Shown here piece after piece: positions 47,408-55,202 of a stretch of 64,000 bases of DNA (its first letter is position 1; each line of letters starts with the position of its first letter). The stretch comes from Mycobacterium sp. PSTR-4-N (GTDB lineage: Bacteria; Actinomycetota; Actinomycetes; Mycobacteriales; Mycobacteriaceae), in the NCBI RefSeq assembly GCF_022348085.1, contig NZ_JAKRFN010000007.1:183786-247785 (forward strand), read 5' to 3'. Made by a program: the position numbers and the translations under genes. Under the pieces are notes generated by a model, which had not been told where the DNA came from, did no database searches, and saw nothing but the letters and a program-made list of their open reading frames with translations.

Positions 47408-47499
47408 CCGACCGGGTGTGGGGTCCCGCCGTGGGGCCCCACCACCCCACTCCCCCATCCCGACTGCATCACCCAAGCACCCCGACCGGAGATGACTCG
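47408..47499 (+). terminator. GC-rich hairpin after the parB-like gene
   Basis: GTGGGG-TCCCGCC-GTGGGGCCCCAC at about 47417-47441 can fold into a strong stem. There is no T-run. It may end parB transcription or belong to the leader of the next gene. Confidence 0.35.
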
Positions 47500-48696
47500 A
47501 TGACCACCAACCAAGGCGAGCTGTTCAGCCCGCAGAATGCCGAACACGTTCCAAGCGAGGTGCTTTTGTGGGGTCTTGGTGCCGACTCCACCGCCATCCT
47601 GTTGCGCTGGCTCCTCGATCCGGCAAGCCGGGACTTCGATCTCGATCAACTCGTCGTCGTGGTGGCTCACACCGGCGACTAGTATCCGACGACGTTGCGC
47701 GACGCCGAAGAGATCGTCCTGCCGCTACTGGTTCGCCACGGGGTGCGCCTGGTCCAGGCTGGGCGGACCCGACTCAACACCACCGCCGCGGGTGCGGGTG
47801 TCGCCATCTTCGATGACACCACCCACCCCACCCGGCTCTACGCCGATCACGGCTACGCACTGTCCGACGAGCTGCTCAGCGCGGCCACCGTCCCCCAGCT
47901 CGGCAGTCGCCGCTGCTCGCTGCGCGCCAAGGGCGCCGTGCTCGACCCAATCATCGACGGCCTCACCGCCGGGCGGCCGTTTCGCCACTACCTCGGCTTC
48001 GAAACCGGTGAGCTCCGCCGCGCCCAGCGCGATGAGGGGTACAACACCGCGACGCGACGCGGCGTCTACCCCCTGCTGGACTGGAAATGGTCACGCGAGG
48101 ACGCCCTGGCCTTCCTGCACAAGACGACCGGTCGTGACTGGCTCAAATCGGCCTGCTCGTACTGCCCGTTCCAATTCTCCAGTGCCGCAGGGCGAGTGGC
48201 AGCACTGCAACGCTACCGCCGCGAACCAGCTGCCGCCGCACGCGCCCTGTTCCTCGAACGCATCGCCGCCTGCTTCAATCCGCGCCAGGGACTGTTGGCC
48301 CAGGGCCGGCTGCTCGACGTGATCACCGCAGCGGGCATGACCGAGGTTCTGGACCTGTACGCCCACCACCTCACCGCCGCGCACGGACTCTACGAGGTGC
48401 GGCGGGTCGCCACCGTACGCCGCGCCACCACACCAGCCGTCGCCCGCAGCGTCCGACGCCTCGACACCGGCAGCGCCGCCGCAATGGCCGCGATGCTGAC
48501 CTGCCAACCCGGGGATCTGGAAACCACCCCCGACGGCATCACCCGTGTCTGGCGGCAGCACCGCGGCCCGCAGGCGCCGTGGGTGGAGCACTTCTACGTC
48601 GTCGCCCCAAGCGCAGACGTCGCAGACAAGCAGAGACCCAAATTCGACACGATGTACGCCCGAGCCAGTGGTGCAACACCCACTCTGATCGCCTAG
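47500..48696 (+). pseudogene. PP-loop (PAPS reductase-like) protein with in-frame TAG
   Basis: ATG 47500 follows CGGAGATGACTCG. The product would be 398 residues: PP-loop LLWGLGADSTAILLRWLL, VVAHTGD, then a TAG codon (47680-47682), then YPTTLRDAEEIVLPLL in the same frame. Later motifs are LGSRRCSLRAKG and SACSYCPFQF. In relatives of this family the position after TGD is Glu or Gln, one base from TAG. Similar genes occur on actinobacterial phages and plasmids. The reading frame is otherwise intact and well biased, so the stop is recent, a base error or read through. Confidence 0.7.
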
Positions 48697-48930
48697 CCCA
48701 TGGACAGTGCCACCCGAGCTTCTCGCACATTCGAGCATTGGTCGCAAACGTCCTCCGCGCAAGGCCGCGGATTCGCCGTAAACGGCTCGGAAAGTTTCTC
48801 CACGTTCCTTGCAGAGTCGCCAATTGAGCGAAGGAGAAACTTTCCGTGCGGACCATTGCACTACGCACCCTTGCCGACCGCTTTGAATGCGCCGAGAAGC
48901 GCCCAAAAGAATGGTCAGTGGGAAGGTGAA
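48697..48930 (+). other. Spacer with long inverted repeat
   Basis: No gene is supported. It contains the inverted repeat 48788-48846 and lower GC sequence than its surroundings. Confidence 0.4.
48788..48846 (+). repeat. 14-bp perfect inverted repeat
   Basis: CGGAAAGTTTCTCC and GGAGAAACTTTCCG, separated by 31 bases. Unlike the GC-only hairpins around it, the stem is mixed. It lies 85 bp upstream of the small gene at 48931; it could be an operator pair or a structured leader. Confidence 0.6.
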
Positions 48931-49089
48931 ATGACAAAGAATAAAAGCGGCAAGCATGAGGCCAACGCCTCAGAAACAGGCGCCCTGGACTGGGCAAAGA
49001 CCATGTATCACTCCAGTTCCGATAGCGCGCTTCGACACGCCAAAATTGATGCACTTTTCTTTCTAGGCGCATTGCTACAGCCCGAATAG
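48931..49089 (+). CDS. Small hypothetical protein
   Basis: 52 residues from ATG 48931, with GGAAGGTGAA directly upstream. The sequence (KNKSGKHEANASETGALDWA, then HAKIDALFFLGALLQPE) is Lys/Ser-rich and less GC-biased than its neighbours. No family is recognised. A good ribosome site is the main support. Confidence 0.45.
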   Translation: MTKNKSGKHEANASETGALDWAKTMYHSSSDSALRHAKIDALFFLGALLQPE

Positions 49090-49135
49090 GAATATAGAAT
49101 AACGGTATAAGAAAACCCGCGATGAGGAGTCAATC

Positions 49136-49366
49136 ATGAACACCATCACCGTTTACACGAAGCCAGCTTGCGTGCAGTGCAACGCCACATACAGGGCACT
49201 TGAAAAGCAGGGCATTTCCTATGACGTCGTCGACATCACCGAAGTGCCCGCGGCGCGCGACTACGTCATGGCCCTCGGTTATCTGCAGGCGCCGGTCGTC
49301 GTCGCCGGCGGCGAGCACTGGTCAGGTTTTCGGCCAGACCGGATCAAGGCGCTCGCCGCGGCCTGA
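49136..49366 (+). CDS. nrdH: Glutaredoxin-like NrdH redoxin
   Basis: 76 residues, with the whole NrdH pattern: TVYTKPACVQCNATYRAL with the CxxC pair, DITEVPAARDYVMALGYLQA and APVVVAGGEHWSGFRPDRI. NrdH is the electron donor to class Ib ribonucleotide reductase; plasmid and phage copies are common. GAGGAG lies upstream. It may supply reducing power for DNA synthesis during plasmid replication or conjugation (inference). Confidence 0.88.
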   Translation: MNTITVYTKPACVQCNATYRALEKQGISYDVVDITEVPAARDYVMALGYLQAPVVVAGGEHWSGFRPDRIKALAAA

Positions 49367-49414
49367 CTGGCCCCAAAGAACCAACCCGCCGACCACGCAC
49401 CCAGGAGCGCCGCC

Positions 49415-49696
49415 ATGTATGAGCTGACGATCGCCACCGACGCGATCTCGCGCACCACGCGACACGCCGATCCGGCCGGCGCGCACGACGCACTCCTGGC
49501 CCACGCGATCGGGGCCGACCTGTACCTGCACGCCCATCCTGGCCGCGCGGACACCCCCACGCCGAACCTGGCGAGTGTCATTCCTCTACTGCGCCTTGAT
49601 CCCGCTCACCCGCAACCCCTACGGGTCGGAACCGCGACCATCGCCGTGGCCGCCACCGACACCCGCCCCCACCACACCGGAGCTGCCACGTCATGA
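49415..49696 (+). CDS. Hypothetical protein
   Basis: 93 residues, AGGAGCG upstream. It is His/Ala-rich with repeated DxxxR-like turns (TIATDAISRTTRHADPAGAH); no domain is recognised. Its stop overlaps the next start (ATGA at 49693-49696), so it is co-translated with the DnaB-N-like gene. Confidence 0.6.
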   Translation: MYELTIATDAISRTTRHADPAGAHDALLAHAIGADLYLHAHPGRADTPTPNLASVIPLLRLDPAHPQPLRVGTATIAVAATDTRPHHTGAATS

Positions 49697-50319
49697 CCGC
49701 CGCCATTCGCCACAACCTGCGCGTCGTCCCCAGCACACCCGGCGCCGACGACACCTTCGTGCGCAACCGCGTCGAGGCCGACGCCGCGGTCGCCGACTAC
49801 GTAGTCGCCCACCTGGCGCCCGAGCCTCAGTTCATCGGCGCCCTGCTCTACCTCCCGGTCGACGAGGCTCGTATCCTGCTCGAGCTGGTCCCCGACGACG
49901 CGATCGCCAAGCCCGTCGCCCGCTGGGCCTACGAGCTGATCCGGCGTCTAATCAACCAGGGCGAGAAGGCCGACCCGGTGACCGTCCTGGCAGCCGGCAA
50001 GCGAATCTCCGCCCGTCAAGCACTGTGCCCCGACGAGCCTCCCACCGAGAAGCGCTACAAGGATCTGGCTCTCTACCTCGTCGAGGCCTACACCCAGAAC
50101 ATCAGCTCGGCGCTCGCCACCAGCCTCGCGCGCCAGGTCCTCGACGACGCCTACCGCCGTGCGTTCTCCAACCTCGGACAGCGGATGCAGCAGCTCGGCG
50201 AAGCCGACGTCGACCGGCACGAACTGACCGCACAATTCGGGCTCATCCGTGAAGAACTCGCTGACCTCTGGCGGCGCGGTGAAACCGCGGCCAAGCTCGC
50301 CACCGGAGCCGACCGGTGA
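49693..50319 (+). CDS. DnaB N-terminal-domain-like protein
   Basis: A 208-residue, mostly helical protein. The part from APEPQFIGALLYLPVDEAR through AKPVARWAYELIRRLINQG and KADPVTVLAAGKR resembles the N-terminal domain of replicative helicase DnaB (EAExxVLGxxL, helicase N-domain helices), but no ATPase domain follows. It could act in replication initiation or helicase loading. It overlaps the preceding gene by four bases and the following small gene by four. Confidence 0.55.
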   Translation: MTAAIRHNLRVVPSTPGADDTFVRNRVEADAAVADYVVAHLAPEPQFIGALLYLPVDEARILLELVPDDAIAKPVARWAYELIRRLINQGEKADPVTVLAAGKRISARQALCPDEPPTEKRYKDLALYLVEAYTQNISSALATSLARQVLDDAYRRAFSNLGQRMQQLGEADVDRHELTAQFGLIREELADLWRRGETAAKLATGADR

Positions 50320-50492
50320 TCCGGCCACGGCAGCGGCTGCACGCGGTGTCCGTCGTCGACTACCGCGGAGGCACCGCCTGCGCCGGAACGACCCGCTGCG
50401 CCGGCGATTCCGCGCTCATCGCCGCCGCGTGGATCGAGTCACTGCACAGCCGCGCACAACGTCATGCCGAACGCCACCTGCGGACCGCCTGA
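50316..50492 (+). CDS. Small hypothetical protein
   Basis: 58 residues from GTG 50316, which overlaps the stop of the preceding gene (GTGA). The sequence is Arg/Ala-rich (VSVVDYRGGTACAGTTRCAG, then RAQRHAERHLRTA). Coupling and codon bias support it; function unknown. Confidence 0.5.
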   Translation: MIRPRQRLHAVSVVDYRGGTACAGTTRCAGDSALIAAAWIESLHSRAQRHAERHLRTA

Positions 50493-50505
50493 AAGTGCAT
50501 CCAGG

Positions 50506-51171
50506 ATGACCATCCGAACCGCCGCCGCCCTACTCGCCGCCGGCCTCTCCCAGCTCGCCGCCGCACCAACAGCCCAGGCCACGTCGTTGGCCACCATCAG
50601 CCCCGGTGAACGCATCGACTACACCGCCGATGACGGATCGGGATCGTTCTGCACCACCGGCTACGTCTACACCGGCACCAACGACCACTCCTACGCCATC
50701 ACCGCCGGCCACTGCCACACCGAAGACGGCGGCCGCGTCATCACCCAAATCAGCCGCGCAACAGGCTATTTCGTCGCCACAGTCGTCGCCCCAGCGCGAA
50801 CGGGTGGCCCCGACTACGGGCTCATCGACTTTGGTCCGCGCGTGGCCAGCAGAACAGCGACCGACACCGTGGCGTTCGCCGCCACCGCTTCCCCGCTCAC
50901 GCCGAACATCGGCGACACCGTCTGCCGCCTCGGAGTCTCTAGCGGAACCCACTGCGGCGCCGTGGCCTACACCTACGGCGACGACCAGTTCATGACCACC
51001 GGTATGCCGGCCAGCGTCGCCGGCGACTCCGGCGGACCGGTCTGGATCACCGACGACGACGGAACAGCCCACATCGTCGGCATCTGGCTCGGCGAGAAAA
51101 GCAGCGCCGACAACAGCCGCCGCTACGGCCGCTTCGCGAGCCTGCGCGCCGCTCTGAACACCCTTACCTAG
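50506..51171 (+). CDS. Secreted trypsin-like (S1) serine protease
   Basis: 221 residues from ATG 50506. A signal peptide (TAAALLAAGLSQLAAAPTAQA) is followed by a chymotrypsin-like domain: AITAGHCHTEDG gives the His, GPDYGLIDFG the Asp and VAGDSGGPVWI the Ser. Cys pairs around FCTTGY/GHC and VCRLGVSSGTHCG can form disulfides. It is exported and probably active outside. Such proteases are seldom part of a conjugative backbone; it may process a surface protein or the partner cell's envelope (inference). Confidence 0.85.
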   Translation: MTIRTAAALLAAGLSQLAAAPTAQATSLATISPGERIDYTADDGSGSFCTTGYVYTGTNDHSYAITAGHCHTEDGGRVITQISRATGYFVATVVAPARTGGPDYGLIDFGPRVASRTATDTVAFAATASPLTPNIGDTVCRLGVSSGTHCGAVAYTYGDDQFMTTGMPASVAGDSGGPVWITDDDGTAHIVGIWLGEKSSADNSRRYGRFASLRAALNTLT

Positions 51172-51180
51172 AGCCCCGCT

Positions 51181-51324
51181 CTAGAGCGGTGTCCCCGCCG
51201 GCTGCCACGCCAGATCCAGGTTGACACCCATCACCGGACGGCCACCCTCGACCAGCCACGTCAGACAACGCATCGACGGCTCACCACCCGCCGCCACCAG
51301 CGCCCTCGTCAAGGCAGACTCCAC
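51181..51324 (-). CDS. Possible small protein on the opposite strand
   Basis: 47 residues from GTG 51324 to TAG 51181 with high GC3 and no rare codons: VESALTRALVAAGEPSMRCL and VNLDLAWQPAGTPL. Codon bias is the only support; the ribosome site is poor and the start is uncertain. Convergent with the protease gene. Confidence 0.35.
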   Translation of the reverse strand: MESALTRALVAAGGEPSMRCLTWLVEGGRPVMGVNLDLAWQPAGTPL

Positions 51325-51380
51325 CTGCCCATTATGGCGCGAATGTTCCCCCCTGCGGGGCCGACCGCCCGGCCGCGCGC
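51325..51380. other. Short spacer before leader A1
   Basis: GC-rich spacer of 56 bp; nothing seen. Confidence 0.3.
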
Positions 51381-51674
51381 CCTGGCGGGCGCGGATGCCC
51401 GCCTGCGGCGGGCTCGTCCGCAGCCACTCACCTCTTGAGCCGTTAGCAGGGGGCGCAGCGTAATCGGCCGGGGGCCCGAGCCGTCAAGGGACGTCCGCTG
51501 CTGGTGCCGGCGGCGGAGGACATGTGCGGCCCTATCAGCTCGCTGACGCTCGCGGGCCGCACATCCGCCGGCACCATCACCGAACTCTTCGCCCTTGACG
51601 GCCCACCCTCAGCCGATTCCCCCGCACCCCAGCGCTAACCGGCGCACTCATCACGCCAGGAAACGGAGAACACC
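51381..51674 (+). promoter_or_regulatory. Type-A structured leader, copy A1
   Basis: A 294-bp leader nearly identical to that at 56693-56984. Its core (51480-51602) has three nested perfect 11-bp stems: GCCGTCAAGGG/CCCTTGACGGC outside, GGTGCCGGCGG/CCGCCGGCACC in the middle, ATGTGCGGCCC/GGGCCGCACAT inside, with a 21-base loop. The 3' end shares AGCGCTAACCGGCGCA (51631-51646) and the ribosome site ACGGAGA with the type-B leaders. It precedes a small gene of unknown function. Function as promoter plus structured RNA or cruciform is inference. Confidence 0.65.
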
Positions 51675-51935
51675 ATGACCAACACCCTCGCCGCCGACGC
51701 CGCCGACGTCGCCGCACTCAGCACCGCCCACACCCTCGCGATGGCCCGATCCGACATCCACAGCGCCGTCAACGCCGACACCGACCACCGCCGACACCAG
51801 TACGCCCTCTCCGCCCGAGACCACGCCGTCACCGTGCTCCTCGAGCGCACCAGCGAGCCCAGCCAACGCGAGCACGCCGAGTACTACCTCGCCGACGCCG
51901 AAGCCATCATCGCCGCCACCACCCCCATCTCCTAG
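51675..51935 (+). CDS. Small hypothetical protein (cassette gene 1)
   Basis: 86 residues, Ala/Asp/His-rich, predicted helical (ADVAALSTAHTLAMARSDIH, then EHAEYYLADAEAIIA). No family. ATGACC start after GGAGAACACC, as in the other leader-driven genes. The tail at 51940-52020 is a spacer before the next gene. Confidence 0.6.
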   Translation: MTNTLAADAADVAALSTAHTLAMARSDIHSAVNADTDHRRHQYALSARDHAVTVLLERTSEPSQREHAEYYLADAEAIIAATTPIS

Positions 51936-52050
51936 GCGCGGTCACAACACCCCGCTGGCTGGCCACCTCACCCCGAGGCGGTCAGCCAGCACCATCCCCT
52001 CCACCCAACAGCGACACCCGTAACCTCATTAACGCGAAAGGAACACCACC

Positions 52051-52392
52051 ATGGTCGACAAGGACTACGCACTGGCCTGGCAATTCATCGACGACCGCGG
52101 AACCCCGCGCCAGCTCCGATTCCGCATGAACTTCGCACCCGCCGCTGACCCCCGAACCTTCGACGGCACAGGACAACTCGTCGCCACCGTCGCCGACGCC
52201 GACCGCGCCGACAACCACGACGAAATTCCCATCAGCCGCCCCAACGTCAACGAAACCGACGTCGACCTCGCGATCGACGGGTGGGAAGACTGGGCACTGC
52301 TCTACGAAGCGAACAACGGTCTGGACCGCTGGATCAGCCTGCCCGCCATTCAGGCCCGCATCAACGCCGCCGGCCTCGGACCGCACCAGTAG
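52051..52392 (+). CDS. Hypothetical protein
   Basis: 113 residues with AAGGAACACC before the ATG; mixed alpha/beta with RQLRFRMNFAPAADP and DVDLAIDGWEDWALLYEAN. No domain is recognised. A textbook terminator follows at 52406. Confidence 0.6.
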   Translation: MVDKDYALAWQFIDDRGTPRQLRFRMNFAPAADPRTFDGTGQLVATVADADRADNHDEIPISRPNVNETDVDLAIDGWEDWALLYEANNGLDRWISLPAIQARINAAGLGPHQ

Positions 52393-52405
52393 CGCACCAC
52401 CCAAA

Positions 52406-52447
52406 GGGGGTCCGCCGAGCCCACCAGCCCGGCGGACCCCCTTTTTT
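52406..52447 (+). terminator. Intrinsic terminator
   Basis: GGGGGTCCGCCG and CGGCGGACCCCC form a perfect 12-bp stem with a 12-base loop and a run of six T. Confidence 0.9.
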
Positions 52448-52567
52448 GCCACAGCAACTGGACCGTGCAGCACCCGCTCGGCTTCCCCGCCCGGCCCGTC
52501 CCCACCAAACACGTGACCGGGCCCCCACCGCCGGCACGAGACAATGAGCCCCGAAAGGGGGAACCAG

Positions 52568-52840
52568 ATGCGCAACACCGACTACCCCGCCCCATGTCGG
52601 ATCGTGGACGAGGAGGGCGTCGACTATCGGCTGCGGTTCCAATCCCGGCGCGGCGGCAACCGGGCCCCCGGCCAACTTGTCGCCATCCCCATCGGCGCGG
52701 ACCAGGCCCCGCCGATGACGCTCACCCGCGACGACGTGACGCTGGCCGACCTCGACGCCGAACTGAGCCGTTGGACGGAATGGCCCGTCAGAATCGCCAG
52801 CTCGTCGGGAGGGCACATGCCCGAGATCACCCTCAACTAG
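52568..52840 (+). CDS. Hypothetical protein
   Basis: 90 residues from ATG 52568 after GAAAGGGGGAACC. Basic to neutral, beta-rich (PCRIVDEEGVDYRLRFQSRR, then DDVTLADLDAELSRWTEW). It resembles in style the gene at 52051 (both contain short LRF and DLD/W motifs), which may indicate distant homology. Function unknown. Confidence 0.55.
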   Translation: MRNTDYPAPCRIVDEEGVDYRLRFQSRRGGNRAPGQLVAIPIGADQAPPMTLTRDDVTLADLDAELSRWTEWPVRIASSSGGHMPEITLN

Positions 52841-52987
52841 GCCCAACGCCGTTCCTAGGAGCCGGCCTGCAACATCCCCTGGCCGACACCTTATTCGCGC
52901 CGCCCAACAGGTAACGAATCGGCTGGGAATTCGCTACGTCGTGCAAGACGTGTCAAGGCTTCCGGTGTCCTCGGTACGCCTGCGCCT
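52841..52987. other. Spacer before leader B1
   Basis: About 150 bp. The last part contains a short GCGCCT repeat; no gene is seen. Confidence 0.3.
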
Positions 52988-53299
52988 GCGCCTGCGGCGC
53001 GGTGCCGGCCTGGCGGCCAGGCTCTCCGTAGCCCCTCACCTAAATCCGTGTAGCGGGGCGCCAAGTATGAACGACCGGGACCCGTCACGCGCAACCCTGG
53101 GTCCGCGTCGAACTGCGCAGGCCGAGTGACCTTTTCGTCCCAATCTGAGCCCGCCGAAGCGCTTCGCGCCGGCGGGCAGGGGCCGAAAACCCTGCTCCGT
53201 TCACCACGGCCCTCTGTCGGGATTGCGCGCACCACCCCGCCGTTCCCCTGCACCCCAGCGCTAACCGGCGCACATCGGCAGACCCGAACGGAGAACACC
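52988..53299 (+). promoter_or_regulatory. Type-B structured leader, copy B1
   Basis: A 312-bp leader, colinear with 54253-54564 with only a few changes. The 5' third has GC-rich hairpins (GCCTGGCGGCCAGGC). The central element (53132-53189) is a two-tier stem: TTTTCG with CGAAAA outside, GCCCGCCG with CGGCGGGC inside. The 3' end has AGCGCTAACCGGCGCA at 53257-53272 and GAACGGAGA before ATG. It should contain the promoter of the following gene. Confidence 0.65.
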
Positions 53300-53863
53300 A
53301 TGACCAACACCACTAAGACCCGCACCGCCAACCCCGCCACCCTGGCAGCCAACGCCCCTGGGCTCGTCGCTCACACCTTCATCCGCCTGCGCGGACCCCA
53401 GACCGGCACCGTCGACGTCTACGACGCCCGCACCCCCCATGCCCGCGTCACCATGCGGCTGGGAACCGTTCTGATGACCTTCTGGTCAGCCTCAGCCGCC
53501 CAAGGCGTTCTCGAGGCCATCTCCGCGGCCCGCGCCACCCTCGTTCACCTCCCACCGACCAGCGCGACCGCCCCCGACCCCTATGGGCAGCCCGCCATCG
53601 CCGTCGAGTGGACCAACCGACCCCAGTACGCCGCGGTCCCGCAAAGCCGTGTCCTCGAGGACCGACGCCGCACCGTCAAGTGGACAGACGTCCACACCGG
53701 TCCGCTGACGTGGCAACTGCTCGACCACGTCGCCTTCAACACCCTCGTCGGCCTCCTGGGCGAGGTCCACCGCGTCGCGGTCGCCGTGTGCCTCGACGGT
53801 AACGACCACCGAGCCGACCCGACCTGCGACACCTACGTGCCGGTGTCGGCCACTGCCCGGTAA
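53300..53863 (+). CDS. Hypothetical protein (cassette gene 2)
   Basis: 187 residues. An N-terminal Thr/Asn/Ala-rich stretch is followed by a mixed alpha/beta region with TGTVDVYDARTPHARVTMRL and AVEWTNRPQYAAVP, ending RADPTCDTYVPVS. No family is recognised. It is driven by leader B1. Confidence 0.6.
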   Translation: MTNTTKTRTANPATLAANAPGLVAHTFIRLRGPQTGTVDVYDARTPHARVTMRLGTVLMTFWSASAAQGVLEAISAARATLVHLPPTSATAPDPYGQPAIAVEWTNRPQYAAVPQSRVLEDRRRTVKWTDVHTGPLTWQLLDHVAFNTLVGLLGEVHRVAVAVCLDGNDHRADPTCDTYVPVSATAR

Positions 53864-53893
53864 TCCACAGGCGGCCGGAGTCATCCACAGTCG

Positions 53894-54202
53894 ATGACTC
53901 CGGCCCGCCACGCAGCACGTCGGTCGGACACCATTGGCGAGGTGAAGATCTGGACACTGAACGCCACCGAGGGACACGCCCCACCCCGCACCCTCATCGG
54001 CGTCACCGCCGACCGCAGCCAAAGCGCCGCAGCGATCGTCAGCGCGCTCACCCAACTAGCGCGATCCAGCCCACACGCGCAGCGCTTTCACGCACTCATC
54101 GACGGGCAGCTCGTCGCGGTCATCGGCACCGAACCCGGCCACGACGGATTCTCCGAACTCCTCGACCAGCTGTTGGGCGACTCGCCAGTCCCCGACGCTT
54201 GA
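53894..54202 (+). CDS. Small hypothetical protein
   Basis: Up to 102 residues from ATG 53894; a GTG at 53942 gives 86 residues beginning KIWTLNATEGHAPPRTLIG. The later part (AAAIVSALTQLARSSPHAQR, then DGFSELLDQLLGDS) is helical. The ribosome site is poor for either start. Unknown family. Confidence 0.5.
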   Translation: MTPARHAARRSDTIGEVKIWTLNATEGHAPPRTLIGVTADRSQSAAAIVSALTQLARSSPHAQRFHALIDGQLVAVIGTEPGHDGFSELLDQLLGDSPVPDA

Positions 54203-54252
54203 GCCGATCACGGCGTGCGCACCGGTGGTCACGCTCCTCGCCCCGGGAGTGC

Positions 54253-54564
54253 GCGCCTGCGGCGCGGTGCCTGCCTGGCGGCCAGGCTCTCCGTAGCCCC
54301 TCACCTAAATCCGTGTAGCGGGGCGCCAAGTATGAACGACCGGGACCCGTCACGCGCAACCCTGGGTCCGCGTCGAACTGCACAGGCCGAGTGACCTTTT
54401 CGTCCCAATCTGAGCCCGCCGAAGCGCTTCGCGCCGGCGGGCAGGGGCCGAAAACCCTGCTCCGTTCACCACGGCCCTCTGTCGGGATTGCGCGCACCAC
54501 CCCGCCGTTCCCCTGCACCCCAGCGCTAACCGGCGCACATCGGCAGACCCGAACGGAGAACACC
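54253..54564 (+). promoter_or_regulatory. Type-B structured leader, copy B2
   Basis: 312 bp, nearly identical to B1 without indels, while the genes that follow the two are unrelated. Two-tier stem at 54397-54454 (TTTTCG/CGAAAA outside). Shared AGCGCTAACCGGCGCA at 54522-54537. The sharp end of identity at the start codon shows that the leader, not the gene, was copied. Confidence 0.65.
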
Positions 54565-54816
54565 ATGACCATCAACACCGCGATCATCACCGCCAACGCG
54601 ATGACCAGCCTCGACCACCCCGTCGACTGCTTGGTCGACACCATGATCGAAGCCCAACGACTCCTCGGTCAGATCAACTGGAACACCATCACCTCGACCC
54701 GAGCCCGCGGCACCTACCGCAGCCCCGACGGAACGCCCGCATCCGTCACCGTCGTCGACACCCAACCCAGCCCCGACCTGCTGGCCGAAATCCAGACGTG
54801 GATGGCGCGGTCCTGA
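54565..54816 (+). CDS. Small hypothetical protein (cassette gene 3)
   Basis: 83 residues, with TINTAIITANAMTSLDHPVD and SPDLLAEIQTWMARS. No family. Driven by leader B2 and followed by a strong terminator, so it is a stand-alone unit. Confidence 0.6.
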   Translation: MTINTAIITANAMTSLDHPVDCLVDTMIEAQRLLGQINWNTITSTRARGTYRSPDGTPASVTVVDTQPSPDLLAEIQTWMARS

Positions 54817-54831
54817 CCCCAGCAAGCTCCC

Positions 54832-54878
54832 GGGCCCGGCCAGCACCTTACGCAGGTGACCGGCCGGGCCCCCTTTTT
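54832..54878 (+). terminator. Intrinsic terminator
   Basis: GGGCCCGGCC (54832-54841) pairs with GGCCGGGCCC (54862-54871), with an inner CACCT/AGGTG stem and five T after it. Confidence 0.85.
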
Positions 54879-54891
54879 GCGTCGGAGAGGC

Positions 54892-55202
54892 GCGCCTACG
54901 GCGCGATGCCGACCTGACGGCCGGCTCGTCCGTAGCCCCTCACCATTACCCGTTTAGCGGGGTGCCAAGTGTGACCGACGGGGCCCCGTCACGGTCAACC
55001 CACGGTCACGCCGAACTACGCAGGCCGAGTGACCTTTTCAGCCCTACCCCTGCCCGCCGAAGCGCTTCGCGCCGGCGGGCGGGGGCTGAAAACCCTGCTC
55101 CGTCCGCCGCTCCCTCTTCGAGGTTGCCCGCGCCACCCCGCCGGTCGATTGCACCCCAGCGCTAACCGGCGCACTCATCACCCACTCGAACGGAGAAACA
55201 CC
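54892..55202 (+). promoter_or_regulatory. Type-B structured leader, copy B3 (diverged)
   Basis: 311 bp, clearly homologous to B1 and B2 but with many substitutions. The two-tier stem (55035-55092) is kept: TTTTCAGCCC with GGGCTGAAAA outside, so one G-C pair of B1/B2 has become A-T on both sides. Shared AGCGCTAACCGGCGCA at 55158-55173. The compensatory pair argues for selection on structure. Confidence 0.65.

Noticed and set aside
53126..53299. N-terminal extension of the 53300 gene (MTFSSQSEPAEALRAGG), repeated before 54565 and 55203
   Set aside because: The similarity comes from the copied leader DNA; each downstream ATG has its own ribosome site, and the stems explain the conservation.
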